Positions 41,374-53,645 of a stretch of DNA of 64,000 nt are shown here, one piece after another. Within the stretch, counting starts at the first letter, position 1. Each line of letters begins with the position of its first letter. The stretch covers positions 144,402,556 through 144,466,555 of the forward strand of contig NC_073746.1 in NCBI RefSeq assembly GCF_029784135.1. The letters run 5' to 3'. The position numbers and the translations under genes are program-made. The stretch comes from Toxorhynchites rutilus septentrionalis. Lineage: Eukaryota; Arthropoda; Insecta; Diptera; Culicidae. Under the pieces are notes generated by a model that was not told where the DNA came from, made no database searches, and saw nothing but the letters and a program-made list of their open reading frames with translations.

Positions 41374-42595
41374 TACTAAGATAAGGTAGTCCCACATCAA
41401 CCTTGCGGTTATATCATAGATATAATCCACCAATTTTTTTTTTAATTCATAGGTAACCTAATCAATCAAACTACTCTATGATTTGATGCATCAAATGATT
41501 TGATACACCAACCACTAAACAAATTATTTTACTTTTGCTGTAATTTCGTTTTAAGTATCTACAAAATCCACGAAATCTACTCCATTGTGTCTAAGTATAC
41601 TAATTCGTAGCCTGACGGATGTCGACACAAAAACCAGAGAACGCATAAATAACTTGCACAAACAAAATTTGCGTTCAAAATATTGCAGTTGAACAATAGA
41701 TTCCTTTTTCTTCTCTTCATCTCCTAACAAAGTTCGGTGTCAAAGAACGAATCTTACAGCAGTATGAGAGTTTTATTTTGGTTGATAAAACATTAATGTT
41801 TGTTATGTTTTTGAGGGAAAATGACAAAAACTTTTCAAAACCACTAACTTTGAAAAAAAAACTTCCTGAAAAAAAATATTCCTGAACTTAACAGACAGGG
41901 TAAATATGAGGGCATTTTTAAGTGGTGGATTATTTAAGTTCCTATTCAGAACAAGTTTTAGATATGCATAGTTTACGACTGTGAATTAGTTTTGAATCTG
42001 TAATAGTTAGTTTCATGATTCGCGTAAAAGATCCACCCTAGAAGATCCCCGATAATTATCTTGTCCCTGTAATTAATACTAAAGGACTTACGTAAATTAA
42101 GTGTCATTCCACTAGAATGAAGAAAAGGCCAATCAGCGAGTTCTGTAATAGAATCTTTTGTTTTACATGCTCTACAATTAACGGTAAAGCCCGACCGCTC
42201 ACAATTATTTTCAAAATACTGTGAAAATAATATCAACGATATGAGAAAAATATATATGGTTAAATAATATGGACGATCGAGCGCTCCCACATAGCATAAC
42301 CTCTTTATTGATCCATAAAAAATACTCAGGGTGAGTGGAAGTGTGAATAAGTGTGAAAATTCTTGAAAATTATTTAATACGTCACACATCAAGTGATTTC
42401 ACTAGCCTGCTGAGCGTTTTAGCGCCCTATGTTATATTAGTGAGACTCGATGTTGTACGGGAAAGGGTTAACGGCCTTGAGCTTGGTTTACTAGTTTAGG
42501 CGAGCGCCAAAGATAGTAATTGATTTCAGGCGGAACGAACACGTTTTTAAAATTAAAAATAGGAATAAAAATTAACTTCTCCGTATCAAATTAAT
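41374..42595. other. Non-coding DNA
   Basis: 41385-41440 is like 17655-17710 (CCTTGCGGTTATA...ATAGATATAA). No supported gene. The frame at 41973-42392 on the - strand has no recognisable domain. Confidence 0.4.
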
Positions 42596-42849
42596 AGGGT
42601 AAATGATCTTGGTTTGTCCAATTTAGTTTTCACGATTTTCTTCATGAAAATCACATATAACCAATACGAGTTTGGGTTTGTTAAAAATCCCAAAGTCTCT
42701 AGTTTCTAATATGACCATACGGCGTTGTAATTATTCAAATTTATATATTTTTTAACAATTTCCCCCCTAGAGAAATTATGATCATGGTTTGTCCAGCTCT
42801 GATCATGGTTTGCCCAAAAAATTAACATGGTTTGTCCGGTGTTAGTAAT

Positions 42850-44595
42850 CACCATTTTTGAATGAAAAAAAAATCGAATTTTCAAGTAGGTGTAGATGAT
42901 GAGTTTACTGTCATCATATTGATTCATTCATAATTTAGGCTTTCTTCAGAATATTGCATTTTCTTGGGCATTTCAAAAGTGTTCAACACTCAACACTCAA
43001 CACAGAAAAACTTCATTTCTGCTATGCGCGAAGGACACAATAAACAAACTGCAGCGCGCCATGCGGTTGCCATAGAAATCATGTGGACAAAACAACATTA
43101 GACCCATTCCATGTGGTTATGCACCAGAGAACCAAATTTCTAGTTTTAGTTTTAGGAAAAAATTTAAAACGTTATTTGAATAAGCACTAGTTATATCATA
43201 AATTTTTTGTAACAAATTTAAATTTTATTCATTGAGAGAGGCGAGTTTGAAAAACTACATAATTATCTTTAAAATATTTCAGGTCTTCACTATTTTTATG
43301 TTTTTCGAGATATCTCTGCACATGCTTAACCAAACTTCAATGTCTATATTCCATTGAATGGGTGATTAAATGCTTGTTTGAAGAGCCGTGGGTAGGCCTA
43401 CGTTTCATTTTGTAATTTATGAGAAACAAGCATTTGAAAGAAATACCTGTTTTTGAAGCGTTGTCACATCACAAAAGTAGAGCATGTTTTAAGTGTATCA
43501 GACGAACATAGGTTCGCACATTTTTATGCTTTTATGTTTCTCTGAGAAAACAATGAGAAAACAATGAAGTCAACAACCCATAAAATTTGGTTGAGATCGG
43601 TCTACAAATAGAGGAGTTTCAACTGTCTCCAGAAGTTGTTGTCACGTCGAGAAAAGTATACGATCCATTCCAGTGTAACGTAACAACATTTTGACTCACT
43701 ACAAACACTTTTTTTGCGTTCTCATGAATAAAACACACAAAATAAAACGATGTTATAGTAAAATTAAGAAAATTTCCAACAAGAATCATCAGTTGGAGAA
43801 TATTTTATAGTTAGATTGGCTTGTTGCTAGTCAAATACTTTTGTAACGTGGCAACACCTGACTTTTTGCTGGTTGGGGCTGTTGAACATTAATGATTAAT
43901 TTAACTAATTACAGTTCCGTTTCAAAACATACAAATGATCTTTCTCGTATTTCGATGCCATTTTGGAATCGAGGATAGTGACTTTCGGTTCGTTAAAAAC
44001 CCCATAACAAGCGTATAATAACATCATATGCCCTAAAATTTGGTTGGCATATAATGCGCCTAACTGGCATATGCATGCAAAAGTGGAGGCCATATACATA
44101 CATGGTAAATGCTTACCGAAATTGTTTGGATGAATATGCAACTTTGACCGGTTATAATAGCGATTATGTTGAATTGAATTGCGATCTAATATGAATATAT
44201 TCATGAATTGTCAAAGCACCAAACACGACTTTTGCCATACTCATATACGATTTATTACAGACATAGAAAAAAAATAGCGCAAAATATTTTTGTGAAATGT
44301 TTATTATAGTCTCATTTTTATATATGAGTATTTATGTTTGTAGAAATAATAATTGTTTGATTGACTTATGTTGGGAGTGGAATATGAATGTTTAAAATGG
44401 CACAGATTGATGTTTGGTGAAAACTGCTGCGATGTGGGTTCGAACTCCGGTCGTCTGGATTATCATCCACCAGCTATCTCGCGCGGCTATCTGAAATTTA
44501 ATTCAACAGCAGTTAAAACTTTCGAGTGCATCAGCATTTATTACATTTCAATATGATTTTTTTTTCCAAAATATATATTTTTATCAAGGCTCATA
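42850..44595. other. Interior of the large element, non-coding
   Basis: No supported gene. 44437-44455 (TGGGTTCGAACTCCGGTC) is B-box-like and may belong to a SINE relic, but no tRNA cloverleaf can be built around it. Confidence 0.4.
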
Positions 44596-44599
44596 TGGC

Positions 44600-45340
44600 G
44601 TTAGCCTCACGGGGCCGGGAGTCCAATACTTTGACAATTTTTCTTATTATCTATGTTAGTAATATGTAACCGATTACTTGCGGTTGGCTCGAGGTTAGTA
44701 TTACAAGTGTTTTCGTAATTGGGATGTTGCTGTCTCCAATGCTCTGTACGTGTGCCCGACACGGGATACTTCCTATTGGGATGCAGCTGACCATTAATCA
44801 GCAACGCCCGCCTAGTCTGTACCTCATATCTAGCGTGGTGCGTCTTTCTCGACTCGAGGAATCCAGGATAGAATGGTCACTAGCCGGCGCAATCATCAGT
44901 TCGTGTAGAGTTGTTATGAGCGGTACAACCTTTGGCTCTTGTCGAATGATCCGTGGACTGCACAACCTTTGGCCCGTGTATCTGTAAAGAGTGTGTGTAT
45001 GTATTGCCGCGACTAAGTAAAAGTTTATCGATCGGATAGGAGGGATATGAAACGGGGACACAACGAAGGAAACATCATTAAACGTTGACATCGGCGTTTC
45101 TGAGGAACATGTATAGATGAAGCAGAAGATCAGGATCACGGCTACCTAAGATATCCCGGACGGGGATATCCGATTGTCTGCCTTGTGCTCTCAGTGCTCT
45201 AGAGAGCTGAGAGCGAGCAGCATGGAACCGGATACACAACCAGACAACATGCTCGATGTCGTGGTAGCCATCGCCACAATCACAAAGATTGTTTGCTGCG
45301 AGCCCAATGCGATAGAGATGCGCTTTTTTTTTCATCAAGC
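44600..45340 (-). mobile_element. 3' fragment of a LOA/I/R1-type LINE
   Basis: The - strand frame 45338-45078 reads KKAHLYRIGLAANNLCDCGD, YHDIEHVVWLC and VRDILGSRDPDLLLHLYMFL, the Cys/His-rich C terminus that follows RNase H or RT in these LINEs. The 470 bases after its stop are probably the 3' UTR. Everything upstream is missing (5' truncation is usual for LINEs). Confidence 0.7.
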
Positions 45341-46728
45341 CGCAGTAGTGTACACCACGAGAGTGCCACCCCGCGTTTGATTATCTTCAATGTTTTACTC
45401 CCACCAAAGGAAGGAAAACACCATTACGCATATGTGCCCGCGAGAGCTCGGGACACATATAGTTAAATTGGTAAATATAGGCACTCAAAAATGTGTACAT
45501 CGTACGTGCTGTACGATGTGCAATATGCGTTCAACTTGTCGGTGTTCATGTGTCCTGCAGTTCACATTCTGACGCGCATTTAGCTGCGGTCTGCGGTCAA
45601 AAATTTCAATATGATGTAATATGTTCTTTATTAGGATCTAATATGATTTACTGTTTCATGATTTTCTTCAACATGCAACACGATTTACTACAGTACTGAA
45701 TCGATTTAAATTATACGCTTATACGACACACAAACTGCATCAGCGTAATATACGCATATGATGCGGATTAAATATATTTTACGACAATGTACATCATAAA
45801 ATTGATGTTTATTATACCGAATTGCGACTTAATTTGATAATGGTATATGAAATCAAGTTTTTACATTCCATGCGGTTTCAAATATACACGATACATACTT
45901 TGATTGATATTATATGCGATTATGATTTATTCAGATTTCTTGTAAGACTTGGCACGTGCAAAATTTTACGATTTAATGTTTGCTGGGACGGATATAAAAG
46001 ACCGGAAATTGCATGAAATCCCGCAATACGATCGTGAATGGTAATGTTGGCATATATCCATGGGTACGCGAAGAGGAATTAAAAAAATAATAATGTTTGA
46101 TAGTGAGAGATAGGATTTAAGGGAGAGGGTTCGAGTGGAAAGAACTTAGCCTTAGAGCGACGTGTGTAGAGTTATACAAAGAAAGTGCAGATACAAATGT
46201 ACACGCAAACATCAATGATCAAGGATCAACGATCAAAGTCAACGTCAAAGTCGAAGCCATCTTCAACACGCAAACATAAACGCCCTTGCACAGGTATGTG
46301 CGCGGATGCATACAAAAAGTTTATTAAAAAATTTTTAAGGCAAAATCAAATGCGTTCCCCCCGTTCCCTTACCATTTGGAAATCATGTGATTTATACATG
46401 AAAACTAGAAAAATCCTGTTTTAGTGAAAATAACCGTTGTCACGTCACGCTGGAATGGGTAATTAGTGAAACGGACAACTCATGATCAGAATTGAGGTCT
46501 TCGAAATGCGTAAAATACATGGTTTAGTTATGTAAATCCGATAGAAATGGTGTGCAAGCATGATGTTAACAATATTTATAAGTGTTATAATACAGAAAAG
46601 GTCTGAAAACGTGCCAAATAGTCATCTGGTGATTGATTAAAATTTAGCTCAATTGAGGGGCGCATCGACACCAATAGAAAGTGGATTTTATAATCCTTTA
46701 AAACATGTGAATCCGTAAAAATATACTA
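45341..46728. other. Non-coding DNA before the DD37E element
   Basis: Palindromic ATACGCTTATACGAC-like and ACGTACGTGCTGTACGA tracts are present near 45500. 46195-46260 has short tandem TCAA/GTCAA units. No gene. Confidence 0.4.
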
Positions 46729-48027
46729 AAGGGTGTGTCACATCAAATTGCATCAAGGAAAAAACGCTGTAGAAATTTAATTTTTAGGAATTATATCTTC
46801 AGCTTTCGCTTATAATCAGATAAGAGTGTATAGATCACGTTGGTCATGCTCCACTGTCAATTTTTCGTAAATTTGGAAAAATGTCGTCGAACGAAAAAGA
46901 GCGTCGTGAATTAATCCTGTGCACTCATTTCGAGAATCCGGAGTTGTCACATCGGGACATCGGTAAGATGCTGGGAATCGTCCAATCCACGGTCAGCAGA
47001 GTACTAAAACGATACTTCGAGAACCTAACCATCGACCGGAAGGTGAAGAACGGCAAAAATGGATGCTCCGTCAGTGAAAAAGATCACAAGCGCGTAGTTA
47101 AGCAGTTTAGACGTGATCCGAGAAGTTCGGTACGGGATGTCGCCAATAAGCTGAATTTTTCAAGTTCATTCGTCCAGCGGACCAAGCAGCGGGAGGGCCT
47201 GCGTACATACAAGGTTCAGAAGGCTCCTAACCGCGACGAAAGGCAAAACATGTTGGGGAAGACGTGAGCCCGGAAGCTGTACACCGAAATGCTGACGAAG
47301 CCGCATTGCCTGGTAATGGACGACGAAACCTACGTCAAAGCGGACTTTCGTCAGCTGCCGGGCCTGTTGTTCTTCTCCGCAGAGGACAAATTCAGCGTTC
47401 CGGAGGAGATTCGCAAGCAGAAACTATCCAAGTTTGCCAAAAAGTACATGGTGTGGCAAGCGATCTGCTCTTGCGGAAAGCGGAGCGCCCCCTTCGTGAT
47501 GACCGGCACGGTAAACGGGCAGGTTTACCTTAAGGAGTGCCTACAGAAGCGCTTACTATCACTATTGAAGCAGCACGAGGGCCCGACCATCTTCTGGCCG
47601 GATCTCGCTTCGTGCCACTATTCAAAGGACGTGTTGGAGTGGTACGAAGCCAACGGGGTCACCTTCGTGCCAAAGGAAATGAACCCGCCCAACGCGCCGG
47701 AGCTTCGCCCAATAGAGAAATATTGGGCGATTATGAAGCAGGCCCTCCGGAAGAACCCAAAAGTTGTCAAGTCGGAGGCGGACTTCAAGAGAAAATGGAT
47801 TTCTGTTAAAAAAAAAACTACAACCTGACGTTGTACAGAACCTTATGGACGGGGTAAAGAGGAAGGTGCGAGCATACGGGCTTGGGCTCGAAGTATGAAT
47901 AAAAAGAAAATGCCAAAAGTTGTTTAATAGTTTTTATTTTACTGTCTAAAATTTTCAAAAGGATCGGTCTACTGGGCGAATTTTTACAGCGTTTTTTCCG
48001 TGATGCAATTCGATGTGACACACCCTT
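46729..48027 (+). mobile_element. DD37E (ITmD37E-type) Tc1/mariner transposon, copy 1
   Basis: 1299 bp from AAGGGTGTGTCACATC to its inverse at 48027, with TA duplicated on both sides (46727-46728, 48028-48029). It holds one transposase frame broken at two places. The second copy at 60974-62277 is nearly identical and inverted. Confidence 0.92.
46881..47898 (+). pseudogene. DD37E transposase, copy 1 (stop and frameshift)
   Basis: The frame starts MSSNEKERRELILCTHFENP with a helix-turn-helix (HRDIGKMLGIVQSTVSRVLK) and a second DNA-binding part (SVRDVANKLNFSSSFVQR). The catalytic residues are in MDDETYVKAD, WPDLASCHY and RPIEKYW; 37 residues lie between the second Asp and the Glu, the ITmD37E spacing described in mosquitoes. 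A TGA at 47266-47268 cuts it where copy 2 has Arg. A run of ten A near 47808 (nine in copy 2) shifts the frame before the C terminus at 47898. It is not expected to be active. Confidence 0.9.
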
Positions 48028-48186
48028 TATAAAACTACTGTAATTCATGAAAAAGACTATTTTACTTATATGTTTTGAAATATTCGAATACCCGATTTTA
48101 GACAGGTGCGCCGAATTCAAAAAAGTGGACAAACCATGATCATATTTTCGACTGGACAAACCAAAATCATTTACCTTACTCTATAT

Positions 48187-48920
48187 TAATGAAAAACATT
48201 TCTTCTTGCAAGTGGTGAAAAAATCTCATTCGAAACTTGTTTTTGAAGACAACTTTATATTATCATAAAAAGTTTCAGTAAAAATACCGGACAAATAGTA
48301 TACACAAATGGATAAATAAGAGTCAGGAATATGTGTTTCAGGTAATTAAATAACACTGAAACTTTTTATTCAAATCTCAACATTTGAGAACAAGAGACGT
48401 GTCTTAAGCTGATAGAGATTCAACTATCAAGTTTGGGACCCAAATTATAGCCCCTAATGGAGAGTCGCCCCCCAGACGTCGACACCGTTCCACTGTCATC
48501 GCGAATATGTTGTCAACATCAAACAGCGGCAACTCGACATGCTAGGTTGCTTCAAACAGGTTGAGTCAACCTCGTCAACTGGTTGCCCCGTGTGCGAACT
48601 CCCATCTGATTTCACATGCTTTCAACTTTCGTCAAGTCGAGGTTGAGTTTGAGTTGACCCGTGTCCGGACGGCGTATGGCTGCACAGACTTAGGTGCGCT
48701 ACACATACGGCTTCACCGTTCCGTCAACTATTCTCTTGGACTTATTTTACAGCTGTGGGTCGCTGGTGTGCAGGGCTTGCATTTTTCTCTATTAGCAGCA
48801 TCGGCTTCACTCAAGCAAAGTAGATGATGTTCACTTTGAACAGTTGACATGAAATATACGTCACATCTACAGTTCCTTGTAGAATGAATACACCAATCAG
48901 TTATTTGGCATCTGGACAGA
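48187..48920. other. Non-coding repeats
   Basis: 48473-48515 (GTCGACACCGTTCCACTGTC) resembles 11437-11466, inside the 380-bp MITE. No gene. Confidence 0.4.
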
Positions 48921-50355
48921 GTGAACTTCTATAAGACCACCCTAATTCTATTTCGTTGCAACACAAACAGTCACGATTTCAACAAGATACATTCATACAT
49001 TGTTGAATGCTTAGAATAAAGTATATTTAACGTCAATTTAGTTCAAAAGAGTTGTTTGTTTATTTATTGTTCTTAAATATGATAATTTCAGCTGCCCGGT
49101 TTCGATAAGACCATTTTAAAATTCATAAGTATAATCAATGAAAAATTCAAGACGATCGGCTGATTCACATGTCAATAAAAGGCATCCTTGCCATTTCGGC
49201 TGAAAACTTGGAAAATTCATGTTGGAATACTAATTACTAAAAGCTGCTGAACGGTTTTCTCGATATTGTTCCCATGTTTTCGAAATTGCGACCTTGAGCT
49301 CGTTAATCGTGGTGTACCATTTTCCCTCAGTGTCTGCAGTGTCAGCAGAATCTGTACAAGGATCCCCCGAAGATTTTCAACAGGATTCAAGTCTGGAGAG
49401 CGAGCCGGCCAGTCCCAAAAATTAAGTATTTGGTCCTTAATCCATTGCTTAGTTTCCTTGCTGATATTTTTTGTGACGATATCCACGCAAAAACGGTAGA
49501 AGAAAAGATTCCAGAACATATATGTAATCCTTGAATGATGTGAAAGCTATCTTGAGCTTTCCGGTTGCACAGAATCCCGCCCAAACCATGCACGAGCCAA
49601 AATTCCTGGTGGAAGAATACTGTTTCTTCTTCCGTAAATCATGCCAGTGCCCGTTGAAACCATCAAAACCATTCTAATTGAACTTGTCTTCCTCAGTGAA
49701 GATAACCTATACATTAAAGAACTTTTCGTTATGGTATATAACAAAATGTATTCTGTTGGGAACATTCTTTGTCACAACATACCATGTCCGACTATCGATT
49801 CATGTGAGTTTTGGCAGACATCTTCCGATGTGAGATGGTGTAAGATGAGGAGCTTTAACCTTATAAACCCACTTTATGTGAGGATTTTTACCAAAACTTG
49901 ACGAATTGTCGCCCGAGTAACATTTAAATTGAAATATTGCTCGATTCACCAGAGAGCTTCGATTTACGTGGATTTACGTCTCCTTCTTACCGTATCCTTG
50001 AGGATTCGTCAAAAAATACATCAAAGCACTACCTGATGGGATCGTCCAATCCGACGAGAAATTTCTCTGACATTTTCTTGGTGAAATGCATCGATTTGTC
50101 TTTCTTTTCTCTCCGTTAGCACTTTTCCTTTTCCCAACTAAAACAATGGCTAAATCTAACTGGTCTTATAGAAAACTTGACACTTGAAAAATACAAAACC
50201 TTTGGTTTACGCTCAGCGCTTGCACACACATATGAGAATCATGCAGTGTATGGTAGTAACCAATAGCAATACACTAGAATATAAGTTGAAGCATTGATTG
50301 TTTACCAGGCACGAAACAGCCAGATCATTACCTTGTCTTATAGAAGTTGGACAGA
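48921..50355 (-). mobile_element. Tc1-like transposon relic
   Basis: AACTTCTATAAGACCA at about 48922 and AACTTCTATAAGACAAGG (reversed, about 50330-50348) form the inverted ends. A second inverted pair (ATAAGACCATTTTA at 49105, TCTTATAGAAAACTTG at 50164) lies inside. The exact termini and TA duplications are not certain. Confidence 0.7.
49217..50145 (-). pseudogene. Tc1-type transposase relic (DD34E group)
   Basis: Read on the - strand in shifting frames: GKGKVLTERKERQIDAFH at the start, SRRIGRSHQVV (helix-turn-helix), a catalytic region with DKFNLDGFNG-like sequence and HWHDLRKKQY, then WPARSPDLNPVENLRGIL with the DLNPVEN motif holding the last Glu. Several stops and indels are present. Confidence 0.75.
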
Positions 50356-50428
50356 GTGTTGAATTTTGTTGATTATATTGATCAAATTTTAGAAAATAGA
50401 GCGACTTAGTTAGATCGAAAAAATGTGC

Positions 50429-50434
50429 TTTATT
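50429..50434 (-). terminator. Candidate poly(A) signal of the secreted-protein gene
   Basis: TTTATT on the + strand is AATAAA on the - strand, about 120 bases after the stop at 50552. Confidence 0.5.
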
Positions 50435-50551
50435 TACACTTTTGTTTACTCAATTATTACTTTTTCACTTATTTCTTAAAACTAGAACTCATTTTATTTA
50501 ATCTACCAAATATTAAAATAGTTGTACATCTACGCTCTGAAATTATGAAGA

Positions 50552-51587
50552 CTAACAAAGCACCTCTCCTGCAGTGCCTGAACCATAGTGACCGCCAGAT
50601 GCGTAGTGTCCTGAAGAACCAATGTGCGCACTTGTGCCATAAAGACCAGTAGACCCGTGACCAATAGAATATGAACCACCATAGCCACCATAGCCACCGT
50701 AGCCGCCATAATGCCCACCATACTGGGAACCATATTGTCCACCATAGTGAGCGTCAGTGGAATAACCATGGATGCCTGATTGCAGATGCGACCCGTGATC
50801 CGAAACAGAGATATGTTCACCGGACGTGAACGATGGACTGTGTGAGGCTACTATCGGTGTATATGGAACCGTTTTCGTGATTACGATGGGTTTAGGCACA
50901 ACCACTGGTTTGGTTACCACTACTGGTTTAGAAACATATACTGGGGTTGGGACCTTTATTGGTACCGGATATGGATGGAGTACGGGAACTCGTACATGTT
51001 TAGTAATCGGATACGGGACCGCATAGGGCACCGGGCGGTCAACCGGAACAGGAATTGGTTTGTTCACTATCACCGGGTATGGCACAGGCTTCGAAACAGG
51101 GAAAGGAACTGGATAAGCTTTCTTTATGAACACTGGGTATGGTTTCGGGATCGGCACATGGATATGCTCTTTGATGGTTGCGGTTACAATTGGTTTTCGA
51201 TATTCAATACTTCCATGGAAGCCTTCATTGAATTCTCCATGAGATGAATATCCACCACCGTAGCCATATCCAATACCATATCCTTGATACCCTCCGTATT
51301 TCTCCCCATGACAAGTCGTGCAACCGAGTCCAAAGTTTCCGCTATATCCAAATCCACCAGAAAGATGTCGTTTTGATGTTCTCTTCTCGGTTTCACTAGG
51401 ATGTAGTTTATCAGGCTTTTGCTCCATCACCTTATCAGACACTAGACTTTTGGAGACAACAGCGTCTCCAAACACCACTGGGACCAGAAGGATCGCTATA
51501 AGAAAATTTATCTGAAAGAACACAAATAGCCACATCACTCGGAGTATTGCTTGAGTACCACACGAATCTCACCGGTAAATCTTCCAT
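50552..51587 (-). CDS. Secreted Gly/Tyr/His- and Val-Pro-rich structural protein, two exons
   Basis: The preferred model has exon 1 at 51587-51573 (MEDLP) and exon 2 at 51511-50552, joined over a 61-bp GT-AG intron, giving 324 aa. The joined start MEDLPINFLIAILLVPVVFG is a good signal peptide. Next come a charged segment, a Gly/Tyr-rich block with GCTTCHG, then about 110 residues of Pro-Val repeats (KPYPVPIP-like units such as VPYPVIVNKPIPVPVDRPVP), and a Gly/Tyr/His-rich C-terminal half (QYGGHYGGYGGYGG). Such composition is seen in insect cuticle, eggshell and other extracellular matrix proteins; the exact family is not recognised. An unspliced start at 51538 is an alternative, but it lacks the conserved-looking exon-start signal. 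Confidence 0.8.
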
Positions 51588-51692
51588 GCTGCTAGAAAGC
51601 CACAAAGCCCTATCTTCTAAATATCCAATCGATATAACCCGCACACGCCTGCGTAGTTGAGACTGTTAGCAGGCACCAAAGTTATCCTCACC

Positions 51693-51698
51693 TTTATA
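51693..51698 (-). promoter_or_regulatory. TATA box of the secreted-protein gene
   Basis: TATAAA on the - strand lies about 106 bases before the ATG at 51587, which leaves a leader of some 75 bases if transcription starts about 30 bases downstream near ACAGTC. Confidence 0.6.
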
Positions 51699-51699
51699 C

Positions 51700-53436
51700 T
51701 CCAAACACTCATTTCATTTGGCTACAAGAAATCCCTACGGGTGCGTGAAACGTGCGCCCTGCCAGCGAACTTCCACCGTTAGATCATACGTATGCCGTGG
51801 CCACAGTTATCAGTGTCGGCTGGACCCGGTACAGAATTTACATATAATTACATCTATTAATCAGACGATGGACGGGAGCGGTGACAACTGCAAGAAAAGT
51901 GAAAGATGAAAGAAAAACAAGACCCCGACCACCACCACCACCAGTCCCATCATAATCGCTCGCGAAACCGTGGAGTTCTTGGCGTGTGTAGGGATGTCCT
52001 TAAACTTTTCCATCCCTAGTATTTTTCCTAGGGTTTGCATCTGCCTTTTTCGAATATAATCTGACATTTGATAACTTTGTTCGAGCTCACGGAATTGAAA
52101 TGAATTCTCTAACCAAATCCTTCCTATCAAGTTCAACACTCAATTGTATATGATGTTGACACAACTCGCCAATATTTCGCACATTCTGTACAGGGTATCT
52201 GGTCATATTGTCATTTGAGAAATCCGATTTCTCAGTTTACAAATCCGATTTTGTGTTTCACTAAGAGTGCACTTCATGTCAAAAACATATTTTTGGATAA
52301 TCCTATTGACTATAGACGTCTTGATGCAATTGAGTAAGTCATGAGAGCTGACTTTTCCCCAAAACAGATAGATTTTCTTGAATATCGGACGAATAAAAAA
52401 TCACCAATCGGTCGATGATCACCCCTAATCTTATCCTCCTGTAACTTGACGTAGCTTGAAAAGTGGAGCGGTAATCGAAAAGTAATCGTTTTTCACTTGC
52501 GCTTTTCATCTTGCATCGAAGAAATGCGTGGAATGCATTCTCGCTCGCACCGGGGAGGAACCGTATCGAAGGATGCAGTCTATTTTTTCCGTACTGTGTT
52601 CCCACTGAACGCACGTAAAACGCGAAGCTTACAGAGAAGCTCGAGCACCGCACATGACTTGTGTGCGGCGAATATTGTGCCTTCCCAAACGCACGTGTTA
52701 ATTCTGAGATAACGATTTGATATGGTAATTAAATACTCTTGTTTGGTGGGTACTGATAGAGCTTTATGTCCCAGACGCATGTTAGACAGACGCTGGACTA
52801 AGCTATTATCGAGCGGCACACATTGGGTTACGTAAGCGTGATAATTGAGCATAATTCGCGCGGAGCCTCTCGCAAAGGGGCTAGGTTGTGGTGTGCTGCA
52901 TTGATATGCATGCAAAACTCCACCTGATCGCATTAGTAGAGCAATAAAATGGCTCGTTTCAATGGACAACTTTTGTTGTTGTCACACGTAATTGTTTTGA
53001 TTCGGAATTCTACTTTCGTTTCGTATAATTATCCAATAATACTAGCTCTGTTCGGAGCATGATCTTATGCTAATCAAATCTCTCTAATTACTATTATTTG
53101 AATCTATTAATTGATAGTATCTGAGGTGAGCATTAGTTATTAATACCAGAAATTATTTTCAGATGCACAGACGCAGCCATGTGTTATGAAACAGCTTGTT
53201 AAGATGTGGAAGATGTAAAAAAAATAATGAAGGGAATAAAATTTGACTTATGCCTCTCGGTGTTCTCATTTTGAATATAAATTCAAACTCAGATCGATAT
53301 CTGTAGTTCTACAATATTTATAGCATAGAGCGAGCTGTTTAATCATAGTTGTTCCGTATTTATGAAAGTATCGTGTCCAGAATGTTCAAAATCTTACTGA
53401 GAATTTTGAATAACCATGGGATTGGTTGTAGTAGAA
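51700..53436. other. Upstream and intergenic DNA, no gene recognised
   Basis: A - strand frame at 52139-51861 ends in a hydrophobic run encoded by a CCACCACC repeat. It has no known domain. The rest is unassigned. Confidence 0.4.
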
Positions 53437-53645
53437 CTAGAATGTAGCATACAGTAAATTGTGAAATAATTCTCCAAAGACTTTAATTAAGTAAGGTAAA
53501 ATGGAAAAGCTATGATAGCTCTTGACAGCATGTCTGGAACCTGCTTTGATGATTGGGATGAATGAAGCAATCTTCCACAGCTTCGGGAAATTGCTGTTAC
53601 AGAGCGATTTACTGAAAACCATTTTCATGTCATTAAGAAAACTTG
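53437..53645 (-). pseudogene. Small LINE reverse transcriptase relic
   Basis: The - strand reads FPKLWKIASFIPIIKAGSRH and KSYHSFSILPYLIKVFGELF, the RT N-terminal blocks of CR1/Jockey-type LINEs. No other part of the element is visible. Confidence 0.65.

Larger units (their letters stand above)
42596..48186. mobile_element. Probable large DNA element with GGTTTGTCC subterminal repeats
   Basis: The left end reads AGGGTAAATGATCTTGGTTT and continues GTCC. The right end, reversed, reads GGTAAATGATTTTGGTTTG. Further copies of ATCATGGTTTGTCC lie at 42780, 42800 (TGCCC variant) and 42824 at the left, and inverted at 48122-48135 and 48152 at the right. ATTAAT adjoins both ends. Repeated subterminal motifs in opposite orientation are typical of transposase binding sites. 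No transposase for it was found. It contains younger insertions. Confidence 0.45.

Noticed and set aside
44437..44455. tRNA-like T arm TGGGTTCGAACTCCGGTC
   Set aside because: No acceptor stem, D arm or anticodon arm can be built around it; more likely a SINE B box.
50530..50820. Met/Val-rich frames on both strands opposite the Gly/Tyr-rich gene
   Set aside because: They are other-frame shadows of a repetitive coding region.
51861..52139. 92-aa - strand frame with a hydrophobic end
   Set aside because: The hydrophobic run comes from a CCACCACC repeat; no domain, splice partner or promoter seen.
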